From the NCBI GenBank assembly GCA_018970325.1, contig JAGWWP010000016.1, forward strand, positions 1 through 43,115: DNA of 43,115 bases, written 5' to 3'. The translations under genes were made by a program, and so were the position numbers. Source of the DNA: Cyanobacteria bacterium REEB446. Its GTDB lineage: Bacteria; Cyanobacteriota; Vampirovibrionia; LMEP-6097. Under the pieces are notes generated by a model, which had not been told where the DNA came from, did not search any database, and was given only the letters and a program-made list of their open reading frames with translations. Below are positions 33,928-40,396 of this stretch, one piece after another (the first letter of the stretch is position 1; each line of letters opens with the position of its first letter).

Positions 33928-35043
33928 TTAAAATATAAATCCTACTGTACCGATTAAATTAAAACCAGCTTCAGGCCTAACGCCATTAAGATCATTAATA
34001 AGAGGAAATCCTGCTAAAAATCCAAGGATGATTTTATCTTCAATTGCAAGTTTGACGCCATTCATCCAATTTATGAGTAAGCCTCCATGGGCATCATCTT
34101 TTATGCCATCATATGTGACTTTTTCTTGCCACATGCTATTGATCTCACTAACTAAGCTCCAGCGAGTTTCTTTGCCAAGAATTTCTTTAGGAAATATTTT
34201 TTGAAATTTATTTGGCTTTTCTTTATCTATGATGTAATTCGCTGCTAGATTGAAGTTAACGATATCCCCGACTATGGTATTTTGTGAACCTTGATTTGAG
34301 AGTTTATAGAGAATATTTGAGTGCAAGCTGAGGTCTTCTAATTTTTCGCTTTTAAAGTTTTTACTAATGGCGATGCCCATTAATGGGTCCCAAGACCCAG
34401 ATCCTGGTTGATGATCAGCAGATAATCTATAACCATCTTTATCTTTTTCATTAGTAAAGCCTGTTGGGAACTCTAGTCCCGCGACTAGGGCTGTATGTAA
34501 ATTTATCTTTTCTATTTTTGGTAACTGATACTTGAGCATTATGCTCATGTCTCCTAGCCCAATTGAATCATCTTCATCATAGGTAAAGCCTTCATAGGTG
34601 TATTGAGAGTTGAAATTGCTTTGAAATGGGTAACTGATCATTACGGTAAGATCATCCGTGATTCCATAAAGTAGATTCGCTGAAACTTGCATGGTTGCTG
34701 AATTTGAATGTGCATGAATCCCGCGACGGTTAATGGCCTTCATTTGTGAGATTGTAAATTCATCGTAGTTTTGGTAATTAATACCAGTGCTTAAAGCAAA
34801 TTTACCTTTAGGTAAAGTGTAGGCTGGCATGGTCATAATGGGTCCATCTACACTAGTTCCCCCAAAGGCTCCAGAACAAGCACAGCTACAGGCTGAGACT
34901 TTGGAGCTGTGTAGCTGTAGAAGAAGGGCTGCGATAATGCCAAGTGAGTATATGATTAAGGTTTGAACTTGCAGGTTTGGTAACAGTACCCTGAAATTTT
35001 TTTTTAATTTTGTTTTGGTTTTAGCTATTATGGGATTCAGCAT
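33928..35043 (-). CDS. Predicted outer-membrane beta-barrel, Cys-rich N-terminus, metal-linked context
   Basis: A 371-residue protein. A long basic N-region and hydrophobic core (about 28-48) precede a small Cys cluster, SACSCACSGAFGG, then about 12 amphipathic strands (KFALSTGINYQNY; ATMQVSANLLYGI; HTALVAGLEFPTGF) with a final aromatic residue F after VGFIF, as in outer-membrane barrels. It resembles uncharacterised transporter-like barrels found with metal genes. The ATG at 35043 is the only non-CTG start that keeps the signal sequence. It overlaps the merR start head to head in one CATG, so each gene's promoter must lie inside the other or be very close. Confidence 0.7.
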   Translation of the reverse strand: MLNPIIAKTKTKLKKNFRVLLPNLQVQTLIIYSLGIIAALLLQLHSSKVSACSCACSGAFGGTSVDGPIMTMPAYTLPKGKFALSTGINYQNYDEFTISQMKAINRRGIHAHSNSATMQVSANLLYGITDDLTVMISYPFQSNFNSQYTYEGFTYDEDDSIGLGDMSIMLKYQLPKIEKINLHTALVAGLEFPTGFTNEKDKDGYRLSADHQPGSGSWDPLMGIAISKNFKSEKLEDLSLHSNILYKLSNQGSQNTIVGDIVNFNLAANYIIDKEKPNKFQKIFPKEILGKETRWSLVSEINSMWQEKVTYDGIKDDAHGGLLINWMNGVKLAIEDKIILGFLAGFPLINDLNGVRPEAGFNLIGTVGFIF

Positions 35044-35440
35044 GGTGAAAAAGAATATAGGACAGTTATCAGAAGAGACAGGTTTTAGTATACAGACTAT
35101 TAGATATTATGAAAGTTTAGGACTTTTGCCAGCACCAGATCGTAGTGATAGCGGCTATAGAAAATATGATGAAAGTTATTTACAGCATATTAATTTTATA
35201 AAGAATGCTAAAAATATGGGCTTTAGTCTTGATGAAATTAAAGAACTTATTTATCTCAAGTCTTCAAATGATGCTCTAGGAAAAGATGTTAAGCATATGG
35301 TGAAACTTAAAATGGAAGAGCTTGCAAAGCAAATTAAAGAATTAGAAAATACCTATAATTACCTTGCAAGCCTCAACCAATCTTGTAGTGGTAAAATGCA
35401 GACTAAAAATTGTCCTATATTGAAGCAACTTTCAGGCTGA
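35042..35440 (+). CDS. MerR-family metal-responsive regulator (CueR/ZntR-like)
   Basis: A 132-residue dimeric activator that would twist long-spacer promoters. The wHTH reads IGQLSEETGFSIQTIRYYESLGLLPAPDRSDSGYRKYDE in two overlapping motifs (about 5-43). A dimer helix follows (MEELAKQIKELENTY), then the C-terminal loop CSGKMQTKNCPILKQLSG with a C-x8-C pair and CPIL ending like CueR and ZntR. The helix position that is Cys79 in divalent-metal sensors reads GKDVK here, without Cys, which leans towards a monovalent-metal type; that is inference. A candidate operator lies at 35995-36016, before the secreted His-rich gene. No P-type ATPase is in the window. Confidence 0.85.
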   Translation: MVKKNIGQLSEETGFSIQTIRYYESLGLLPAPDRSDSGYRKYDESYLQHINFIKNAKNMGFSLDEIKELIYLKSSNDALGKDVKHMVKLKMEELAKQIKELENTYNYLASLNQSCSGKMQTKNCPILKQLSG

Positions 35441-35444
35441 TTTT

Positions 35445-35482
35445 CTTTTAGAGACTGCTTTTTGTGTGGTGTCTCTTGAAAG
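35445..35482. terminator. Hairpin between convergent merR and the His-rich gene
   Basis: AGAGAC (35450-35455) pairs with GTCTCT (35471-35476), extended by CTTT/AAAG with small bulges, in the 46-base gap between convergent genes. It includes T runs and could end transcription in both directions. Confidence 0.45.
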
Positions 35483-35486
35483 TCAC

Positions 35487-35945
35487 TTAGTCTTGAGCTA
35501 CTGCATCAACTTGTCTGATGATGATGTTTTCGACAAGCACAGTACGAGCTTCTGCACTACTAGAGTAAGTAACTCTTGCTCCAGAGTTATCTTCGCCATC
35601 TAATTTGCTGAAATCAGTCCAAAGAACATAACTGGTATCACCATCTTCAATAAAATAATATAGAGATTTATCTTTATCATAAGTAGCTAATATATTTTTG
35701 AATACTTTGTCGTTACCTTCACCGTGGAAAGTTTGTTCTAGTCTAAGTTTAGTGCCTGTTCGATTAGTTCTTTTTATATAAAAATGGCCTATGTGTTCAC
35801 CATTAATGACTATTTCAAATTTTTTATTAATATAATCACGAATCGAGCTTTCTGAGCCATGGTCATGACCAGCATGCGCTTGAACAGAATTAGCAAAGCC
35901 AATGAATAAGGCAAGACCAAGTATAAAACTAATTATTTTTTTCAT
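35487..35945 (-). CDS. Secreted protein with HAGHDHG metal-binding N-terminus
   Basis: A 152-residue product whose signal peptide (MKKIISFILGLALFIGFANS, cleavage near VQA) exposes a mature N-terminus beginning HAGHDHG, a likely Cu, Zn or Ni ligand cluster. The remainder is beta-rich with no recognised domain (INGEHIGHFYIKR, LEQTFHGEG, TSYVLWTDF). AGGAG lies before the ATG. It is convergent with merR, and its promoter carries a MerR-type dyad inside an 18-base spacer, so metal-induced expression is likely. A periplasmic metal carrier or sensor is a reasonable inference. Confidence 0.75.
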   Translation of the reverse strand: MKKIISFILGLALFIGFANSVQAHAGHDHGSESSIRDYINKKFEIVINGEHIGHFYIKRTNRTGTKLRLEQTFHGEGNDKVFKNILATYDKDKSLYYFIEDGDTSYVLWTDFSKLDGEDNSGARVTYSSSAEARTVLVENIIIRQVDAVAQD

Positions 35946-35989
35946 ATCTATTGTTTCTCCTAAAATTTAAACTAATAAATTTTACTTTT

Positions 35990-36019
35990 ATTATACTGTA
36001 TAGTTGGCTATAGAGTTAT
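35990..36019 (-). promoter_or_regulatory. MerR-type operator/promoter of the HAGHDHG gene
   Basis: On the minus strand ATAACT (36019-36014) is followed 18 bases later by TATAAT (35995-35990). The spacer holds the dyad ACTCTATAG, CCAA, CTATACAGT (36016-35995), whose 9-bp arms have one mismatch. Overlong spacers filled by a dyad beginning ACTCTATAG are characteristic of ZntR/PbrR/CadR-type promoters. Confidence 0.65.
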
Positions 36020-36046
36020 TGTTTTTCTGTACAAATTCTCTACCAC

Positions 36047-36152
36047 TAGGGAGCCTTCCCTAAGCAACCCATCCTCACCCCACACTGCGTGCGGGTCCCC
36101 CCAATGCCAAAAGACAGGATTTTTAAGGTCCTGTCTTTTGGAGTGTGTGGGG
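36047..36152. repeat. GC-rich double-hairpin element
   Basis: TAGGGA/TCCCTA (36047-36062, loop GCCT) is followed by a large structure. The outer arms are CCCCACAC (36078-36085) and GTGTGGGG (36145-36152). The inner perfect 13-bp arms are CCAAAAGACAGGA (36107-36119) and its complement (36129-36141), with a nine-base loop. It is much richer in GC than its surroundings. It sits in the 313-base gap between the His-rich gene and lptF/G; the rest of the gap is AT-rich with nothing else supported. Confidence 0.8.
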
Positions 36153-36258
36153 GAAACGAATTATACTTCCGTATCTGCCTATATATAGTTTTGACTCAGA
36201 TTTTTTTGATAAAGAAATTTGAATGCTTTACAATCAATTTGGTTAAAACTTTCATAAA

Positions 36259-37389
36259 TTGTTATTTAAAACACTAGATAAGCATATATTCTCTGAATTT
36301 TGGTTCCCCTTCGTAAGTGGTGCCTGTATTATGACTGGTGTTTGGTTAGGTATAGATAAGCTGAAAGTCATTTTTAAACTGCTTGCCATTTCTGGGGCTT
36401 CAGTCTCTAAGGGTTTTGTGATTTTAGGATTAGAAGTGCCACATATGCTTGCATTAACTATGCCTATTAGTGTTCTTTTCGCCTTTTTTTTAGCTTTCCA
36501 GAAATTATCTTCTGAAAGTGAAATTATTGCACTGAGGGCTACAGGAGCTAGTTTGAGACGAGTTATACAGCCTGTTATTTATCTGGGTATCTTTTTTGCA
36601 GTTTGTACATTTTTTATAAATGAAGTAGTAGTCCCCTTTACTAGCCCGCTTGCTAAAAGGATTTATGCACTGGCTTTATATAAAAATCCTGTACCCGATA
36701 ATTCTAATCATTCTTTTACTTATATTGAGAATGATGAAAATGGTGTTATTCGTCGTATTTTTTTTGTTAAGAAGATAGAGGATAAAATTCTTCAAGATCT
36801 TTTAGTGATTGAGTTTGGTGAAGAAAAAATGCTACAGGTCTATACGGCAGCTAAAGCTTGGTGGAACCCATATAATGGTGGCTGGGAGCTGAGGAAAGGC
36901 AAGAGTAGTTATATAAAAAGAGATCCAGAGGGCATTAATAAAGCGACTCAGCATTTTATTTCAGATTTTAAATCGACTTTTATTCCCACCAGTCTTGATC
37001 CAGGTAAAGCTATGGCTAGCTTAAGTCAGGTTAAAGAATTAAACCTATTTGCACTTGCTGGATATATAAAACAAAATCAGAAAAAATTAATTGATAATGA
37101 TGAATTTAATTCAGCTCTGACTAGCTTTTATAATAAGCTGGCTTACCCGCTTTCTTGTATATTGCTTGCCGTTATAGGAGCTTGTCTTGGAATCACTAGG
37201 CGAAGAAAGGTTATTAATTGGGGTTATTTAGCTTTGGGGGCTGTGGTCTTTTTATTTTACGTCTCCCAGACTGTATTTGATGGTATGGGTGATTCTGGTA
37301 CTCTTGCACCATCGCTTGCAGTTTTTGCTCCTAATATTATTTTTGCGATAATTGCTTTAGGAATATTTCTCTATCGTGCAGAGAATTAA
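36259..37389 (+). CDS. LptF/LptG-family lipopolysaccharide transport permease
   Basis: An inner-membrane permease of the LptBFGC complex, which extracts LPS (or an equivalent lipid) for transport to the outer membrane. The 376 residues have the YjgP/YjgQ layout: two helices, LTMPISVLFAFFLAFQKLSSESEIIALRATGAS (the coupling region, about 72-104), a helix ending in NEVVVPF, a periplasmic beta-jellyroll (about 135-250), and three C-terminal helices with FYNKLAYPLSCILLAVIGACLG. The start is a TTG at 36259 with no clear Shine-Dalgarno; no better start exists. Its stop overlaps the next gene by 14 bases, indicating an operon for envelope glycolipid work. Confidence 0.92.
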   Translation: MLFKTLDKHIFSEFWFPFVSGACIMTGVWLGIDKLKVIFKLLAISGASVSKGFVILGLEVPHMLALTMPISVLFAFFLAFQKLSSESEIIALRATGASLRRVIQPVIYLGIFFAVCTFFINEVVVPFTSPLAKRIYALALYKNPVPDNSNHSFTYIENDENGVIRRIFFVKKIEDKILQDLLVIEFGEEKMLQVYTAAKAWWNPYNGGWELRKGKSSYIKRDPEGINKATQHFISDFKSTFIPTSLDPGKAMASLSQVKELNLFALAGYIKQNQKKLIDNDEFNSALTSFYNKLAYPLSCILLAVIGACLGITRRRKVINWGYLALGAVVFLFYVSQTVFDGMGDSGTLAPSLAVFAPNIIFAIIALGIFLYRAEN

Positions 37390-39289
37390 AGTTTTAGCTC
37401 CGATATTTTTTTTACTGCTAGGCTTTTTAGCTTTAAGGCTGCTTATGCCTCATTCGCTGAATAATGACGAAGCGGAGCAGGTTCTGGCAGCGAGTGAATA
37501 CGTCTTAGGCTACCCTAAGCAGCCTCCTCTGTATAGCTGGATAGTTAGATCAGTAACTTTATTATTTGGCATGAAATATCCAAATATTTATATTCTGAGT
37601 TTTTTGAAATATTTCTTCTATGGAGTTTTTATATATTTTCTGTATCTGAGTGCTGAGCTCGTTTTTGGTAATTCAGTGAAAAAAAATAAAAATGCTTACT
37701 TGCTTGAAAATCAATCTAAGTCTGGGAGTAAGCTTAATCCAGCCTTCTTAGTAGTTATCAGTAACTTACTTTTTGTAACTTATTTTTATGACTTTGCTCG
37801 CGATTTAACACACAGTATTTTGGCTACGATGTTTGCAGCTATAGGCTTCTATCTCTATCTTCGGCTTTGGCTTAAGCCGAGTACTTCAGGCTATTTGCTT
37901 CTAGGTATGGTTTTTGGTTTAGGTTTTTTAGCTAAATATAATTTTATTTTTTTTGCTTTAAGTATAGTGGCGGCCAGTCTTTTAGAGAGAAGGGCTTTTA
38001 AAATACTTATAAATCCTAAAACATTTATTAGCATAGGCTCTTGCCTACTGGTTTTCACTCCGAATCTTATTTACTTAATAAAGGATAAATTAAATGCTGT
38101 TAATTACGCCTTAGATAGAAGTGGTTCTAATGAAAATCAAGTATTCTCGTTAGTAGATATTCTTAAATCATCTCTCGGAGCTTTTTATGAAACGATTTTA
38201 GTTATTGTTGTTCTGCTGATACTGTTTGTAACCTTTATTAATAAAAAAAGACTTCGCAGTTTCATATTTAGTGAAGATATTTTTAATAACCATAGGATAC
38301 GCCGTTTATTCTTTTTTGCTGGAGTTTTTAGTATACTGATCCCACTGTTAATCATGCTTATTATGGGGGCTGATAAATTTTATGCGAAATGGCTTTCCCC
38401 GAGCTGTTTTCTTGTGGTATTTGCTTTTTATAGTTGTATTGATTTTCATAAAAAGGCGGGCGAAAACGCGGAAATTGAAGATGGTGAGCAGTCCTTTAAA
38501 ACTTTTTTGTTAAGAAGAAACTTGCTCTATATAATAGTTTCAAGTTGTTTTCTGGTCTCAGCTTCAGTGTTGTTTGTTGGTGGTTTTTTCCCAGATTTGA
38601 TTGGAAAAGTTACTAAAACCCAGTATCCATACGCTAAATTAGCTTTGATTCTTTATAGAGAATACCAAGAAGAATTAGCATTAACTAAAGATGGGAAATT
38701 AAAATTAATTCTTATTACGAATGAAGATCCTGTTTTGAAGGGGAATTTAGTTTTGGCTTTAGAGAGAAGTAAATTTAAAAAGCTTTTGGAAAGTGGTGAT
38801 TGTCAGTTAAATTCCTTAAATGAAGGCACCGTTGCCGAACGTGCAAGTTCAAGGCTGAGGAGGACGAATGACCGCAGTGTACTGGGAGTAATTTCCAGCG
38901 ATGCCGAGCATGCGAGACAAGTCTCATATGCGAGCAAGCGGAAATACAAGCTTGATTTATCAAGCTTACATGAGGATCATGAGGACGACGAAAACGCAGA
39001 AATTGGAGTTCGACAATGGTGCCATGAGATGAAGGATAGTGAGGGCGGTGAGAATGTAGGAAGTCGACTTGAGCCAAAGGCTCTCTCACTTTACATTTGG
39101 GATGCTAAGCTCTATGGGCGTTCTATCCCTAAAGCGTTTCAGGCTGTTATTAGTAAGGCAGGGAACGACGAAAACGCAGAAATTGAAGATTGCGAGCAGT
39201 CCCGTAAATATAAATTGGTAAAGGTTAGATATATTAATTCCGAGAAGCAGTATTATGAGCTAGGTATATTAGCTCGGAAGTCTTTTTAA
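37376..39289 (+). CDS. Membrane glycosyltransferase, PMT/ArnT-like (GT-C fold), with repeat insertions
   Basis: A 637-residue polytopic protein using polyprenyl-phosphate sugars. The first loop has NNDEAEQ (D31-E32, the GT-C acidic pair) and YPKQPPLYSW (about 48-57), both PMT_2 hallmarks. About 10-12 membrane helices follow to residue 410. ArnT-like proteins modify lipid A or other glycolipids, which fits the overlap with lptF/G. The C-terminal soluble part is odd. Residues about 362-373 (GENAEIEDGEQS), about 482-570 and about 598-609 (DENAEIEDCEQS) are GC-richer, charged and repetitive, interrupting an otherwise normal domain without breaking the frame. The GTG at 37376 is inferred as the start. 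Confidence 0.85.
   Translation: MQRIKVLAPIFFLLLGFLALRLLMPHSLNNDEAEQVLAASEYVLGYPKQPPLYSWIVRSVTLLFGMKYPNIYILSFLKYFFYGVFIYFLYLSAELVFGNSVKKNKNAYLLENQSKSGSKLNPAFLVVISNLLFVTYFYDFARDLTHSILATMFAAIGFYLYLRLWLKPSTSGYLLLGMVFGLGFLAKYNFIFFALSIVAASLLERRAFKILINPKTFISIGSCLLVFTPNLIYLIKDKLNAVNYALDRSGSNENQVFSLVDILKSSLGAFYETILVIVVLLILFVTFINKKRLRSFIFSEDIFNNHRIRRLFFFAGVFSILIPLLIMLIMGADKFYAKWLSPSCFLVVFAFYSCIDFHKKAGENAEIEDGEQSFKTFLLRRNLLYIIVSSCFLVSASVLFVGGFFPDLIGKVTKTQYPYAKLALILYREYQEELALTKDGKLKLILITNEDPVLKGNLVLALERSKFKKLLESGDCQLNSLNEGTVAERASSRLRRTNDRSVLGVISSDAEHARQVSYASKRKYKLDLSSLHEDHEDDENAEIGVRQWCHEMKDSEGGENVGSRLEPKALSLYIWDAKLYGRSIPKAFQAVISKAGNDENAEIEDCEQSRKYKLVKVRYINSEKQYYELGILARKSF
38461..38494 (+). repeat. 34-bp in-frame repeat, copy 1
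   Basis: Begins CGAAAACGCGGAAATTGAAG and ends GAGCAGTCC. It matches 39169-39202 at 31 of 34 bases and encodes ENAEIEDGEQS in the glycosyltransferase. It is GC-richer than the flanks. Confidence 0.8.
38818..39080 (+). repeat. GC-rich, palindrome-containing insertion inside the glycosyltransferase gene
   Basis: About 260 bases of unusual composition kept in frame. It contains a perfect 8-bp hairpin (AAGCTTGA, TTTA, TCAAGCTT; 38948-38967), a 9-of-11 hairpin (38908-38931), and copy 2 of the repeat (CGAAAACGCAGAAATTG, 38989-39005). The encoded residues (about 482-570) are Arg/Glu/Ser-rich and do not look like a folded transferase segment. It resembles palindromic elements that insert into genes. 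Boundaries are approximate. Confidence 0.6.
39169..39202 (+). repeat. 34-bp in-frame repeat, copy 3
   Basis: Begins CGAAAACGCAGAAATTGAAG and ends GAGCAGTCC, 31 of 34 bases identical to copy 1 and identical to copy 2 over the first 17. It encodes ENAEIEDCEQS near the C-terminus of the glycosyltransferase. Confidence 0.8.
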
Positions 39290-39321
39290 TGCCTCTCATA
39301 GCTTTAGGTATATTATAGTAA

Positions 39322-39585
39322 TCAACTTTCTTCTGAAACATTTAAATATTTTTCATATCGTTCTTCTGCTTGTTTAATTAACTTCTTATAAAATTTCTTT
39401 TGGTTTACGCTAGACTTATCGCCACCAATCAAGATTATACCTTTACGTTCAGGATCAAAAGCATAAGCAAAACGCCAGACCCCACCGTCTGCATCAAATC
39501 TAAGTTCTTTTAAGTTAGTATACTTTGCACCTTTTAAAGTATCGCTATAAGGGCGTGATAAGTTAGGTCCTTCAGTCTCTAACAA
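39322..39585 (-). CDS. RelE/HigB-like toxin (Gp49 family), possibly N-terminally truncated
   Basis: An mRNA-cleaving toxin relative. The sequence GPNLSRPYSDTLKGAKYTNLKELRF, then VWRFAYAFDPERKGIILIGGDKSS and FYKKLIKQAEERY is the core of phage-Gp49/HigB-like proteins. A TTG at 39585 gives 87 residues. The frame is open about 20 codons further (to IKGIQPEVIRKFF) without ATG, GTG or TTG. Even then the usual first strand, W-E-V-x-x-x-x-E-F, is missing. It lies downstream of the antitoxin, the reverse of the common toxin-first order in this family. It may be truncated, use a rare start, or be inactive. Ends with TGA. Confidence 0.7.
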   Translation of the reverse strand: MLETEGPNLSRPYSDTLKGAKYTNLKELRFDADGGVWRFAYAFDPERKGIILIGGDKSSVNQKKFYKKLIKQAEERYEKYLNVSEES

Positions 39586-39608
39586 ATTAATATATGAAAA
39601 GAATTTTC

Positions 39609-39929
39609 TTATAACTTCTGGTTGAATGCCTTTAATTGAAATTCTTTATCTTTAATTTCAACAATTATTTTCACTTTCGCCCCCATGGCTTCCAAATACT
39701 CTCTTAATGTTGAAATCTTAATATCGTCACGATTTTCAAGCTTAGAGATACTTACTTGTTTAACGCCCATTGAATTCGCAACATCTTGTTGAGATAATTC
39801 GAGCTCTTTGCGTATTTCTTGAAGGGAACTATACTCAGTCTTTAAAGCCTCAGACTCTCGTTTGATTTCTTCTTTTTCATTTTCAGGCAAACTATCCCAA
39901 AATTTCTGTAGTCTTTTTCCATATGGCAT
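39609..39929 (-). CDS. XRE-family antitoxin (HigA-like)
   Basis: A 106-residue helix-turn-helix protein: LQEIRKELELSQQDVANSMGVKQVSISKLENRDDIKISTLREYLEAMG is a textbook XRE HTH (about 38-85) with the spacing seen in antitoxins paired with Gp49/RelE toxins. GAGGTG precedes the ATG. It should neutralise the downstream toxin and repress the promoter through the 17-bp dyad at 39965-40012. Confidence 0.85.
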   Translation of the reverse strand: MPYGKRLQKFWDSLPENEKEEIKRESEALKTEYSSLQEIRKELELSQQDVANSMGVKQVSISKLENRDDIKISTLREYLEAMGAKVKIIVEIKDKEFQLKAFNQKL

Positions 39930-39964
39930 AGGTTCACCTCTTTATTTAATCAATATCACTAATT

Positions 39965-40012
39965 ATAACGTATAAGCTATATATTTTGATTATTTTATAG
40001 CTTATATGTTAT
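39965..40012. promoter_or_regulatory. 17-bp inverted repeat, likely antitoxin operator
   Basis: The arms at 39965-39981 (ATAACGTATAAGCTATA) and 39996-40012 are inverted with one mismatch and a 14-base spacer, 35-83 bases upstream of the antitoxin start. This fits autorepression by an XRE antitoxin. Confidence 0.6.
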
Positions 40013-40298
40013 ATATTCCATAATAAGGTATTAAAATTAACACTACGTTATTAACGGCTCAGTATCCCATCCAAGAATATCTGCATAATTAAGAGCAAGA
40101 TGAGCAATCAATTGAAAAATCTGACAGCAGAATGCATAAATGAATTTGACCCTAAAAACAAAAAAGACTCAGTTACCTGAATCTTGCCTAGAACTTTTAA
40201 ATTTGTTCGATAGAGATATTATGCCCAGTTTTGAAATTTTCTAAACATGGTTTTAAAAAAAATTCTAAATTTTAAAAAGAATCTGCTCAAAAAACAGT
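40013..40298. other. AT-rich stretch without a supported gene
   Basis: Between the toxin-antitoxin operator and the tandem repeats I see no coding frame with a ribosome-binding site, no RNA gene and no clear repeat. It is probably decayed sequence in an accessory region. Confidence 0.5.
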
Positions 40299-40396
40299 GT
40301 TTTCTTTACATGTCGTGTCGCATATGTAAAAAAAATGGCGTTTTCTTTACATATCATGTCGCATATGTAAAAAAAATGGCGTTTTCTTTACATATC
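40299..40396. repeat. 41-bp tandem repeat, about 2.4 copies, each a hairpin, ending at the fic stop codon
   Basis: The units are 40299-40339 and 40340-40380 (39 of 41 identical) plus a partial third, 40381-40396. Each full unit holds TTTACATAT, eight bases, ATATGTAAA (perfect in unit 2; unit 1 has a G that can wobble-pair). The last partial copy runs into the TAG of fic (40396-40398), so the gene's end lies in the array. Confidence 0.9.

Noticed and set aside
36089-36277. 62-codon ORF across the GC-rich hairpin
   Set aside because: It reads through both arms of the inverted repeat, lacks a ribosome-binding site and shows no protein-like pattern.
38775-39089. 104-codon minus-strand ORF opposite the glycosyltransferase
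   Set aside because: It is the antisense of the GC-rich repeat insertion; open frames there follow from composition.
40299-40396. CRISPR array
   Set aside because: Units are contiguous without unique spacers and there are no cas genes nearby.
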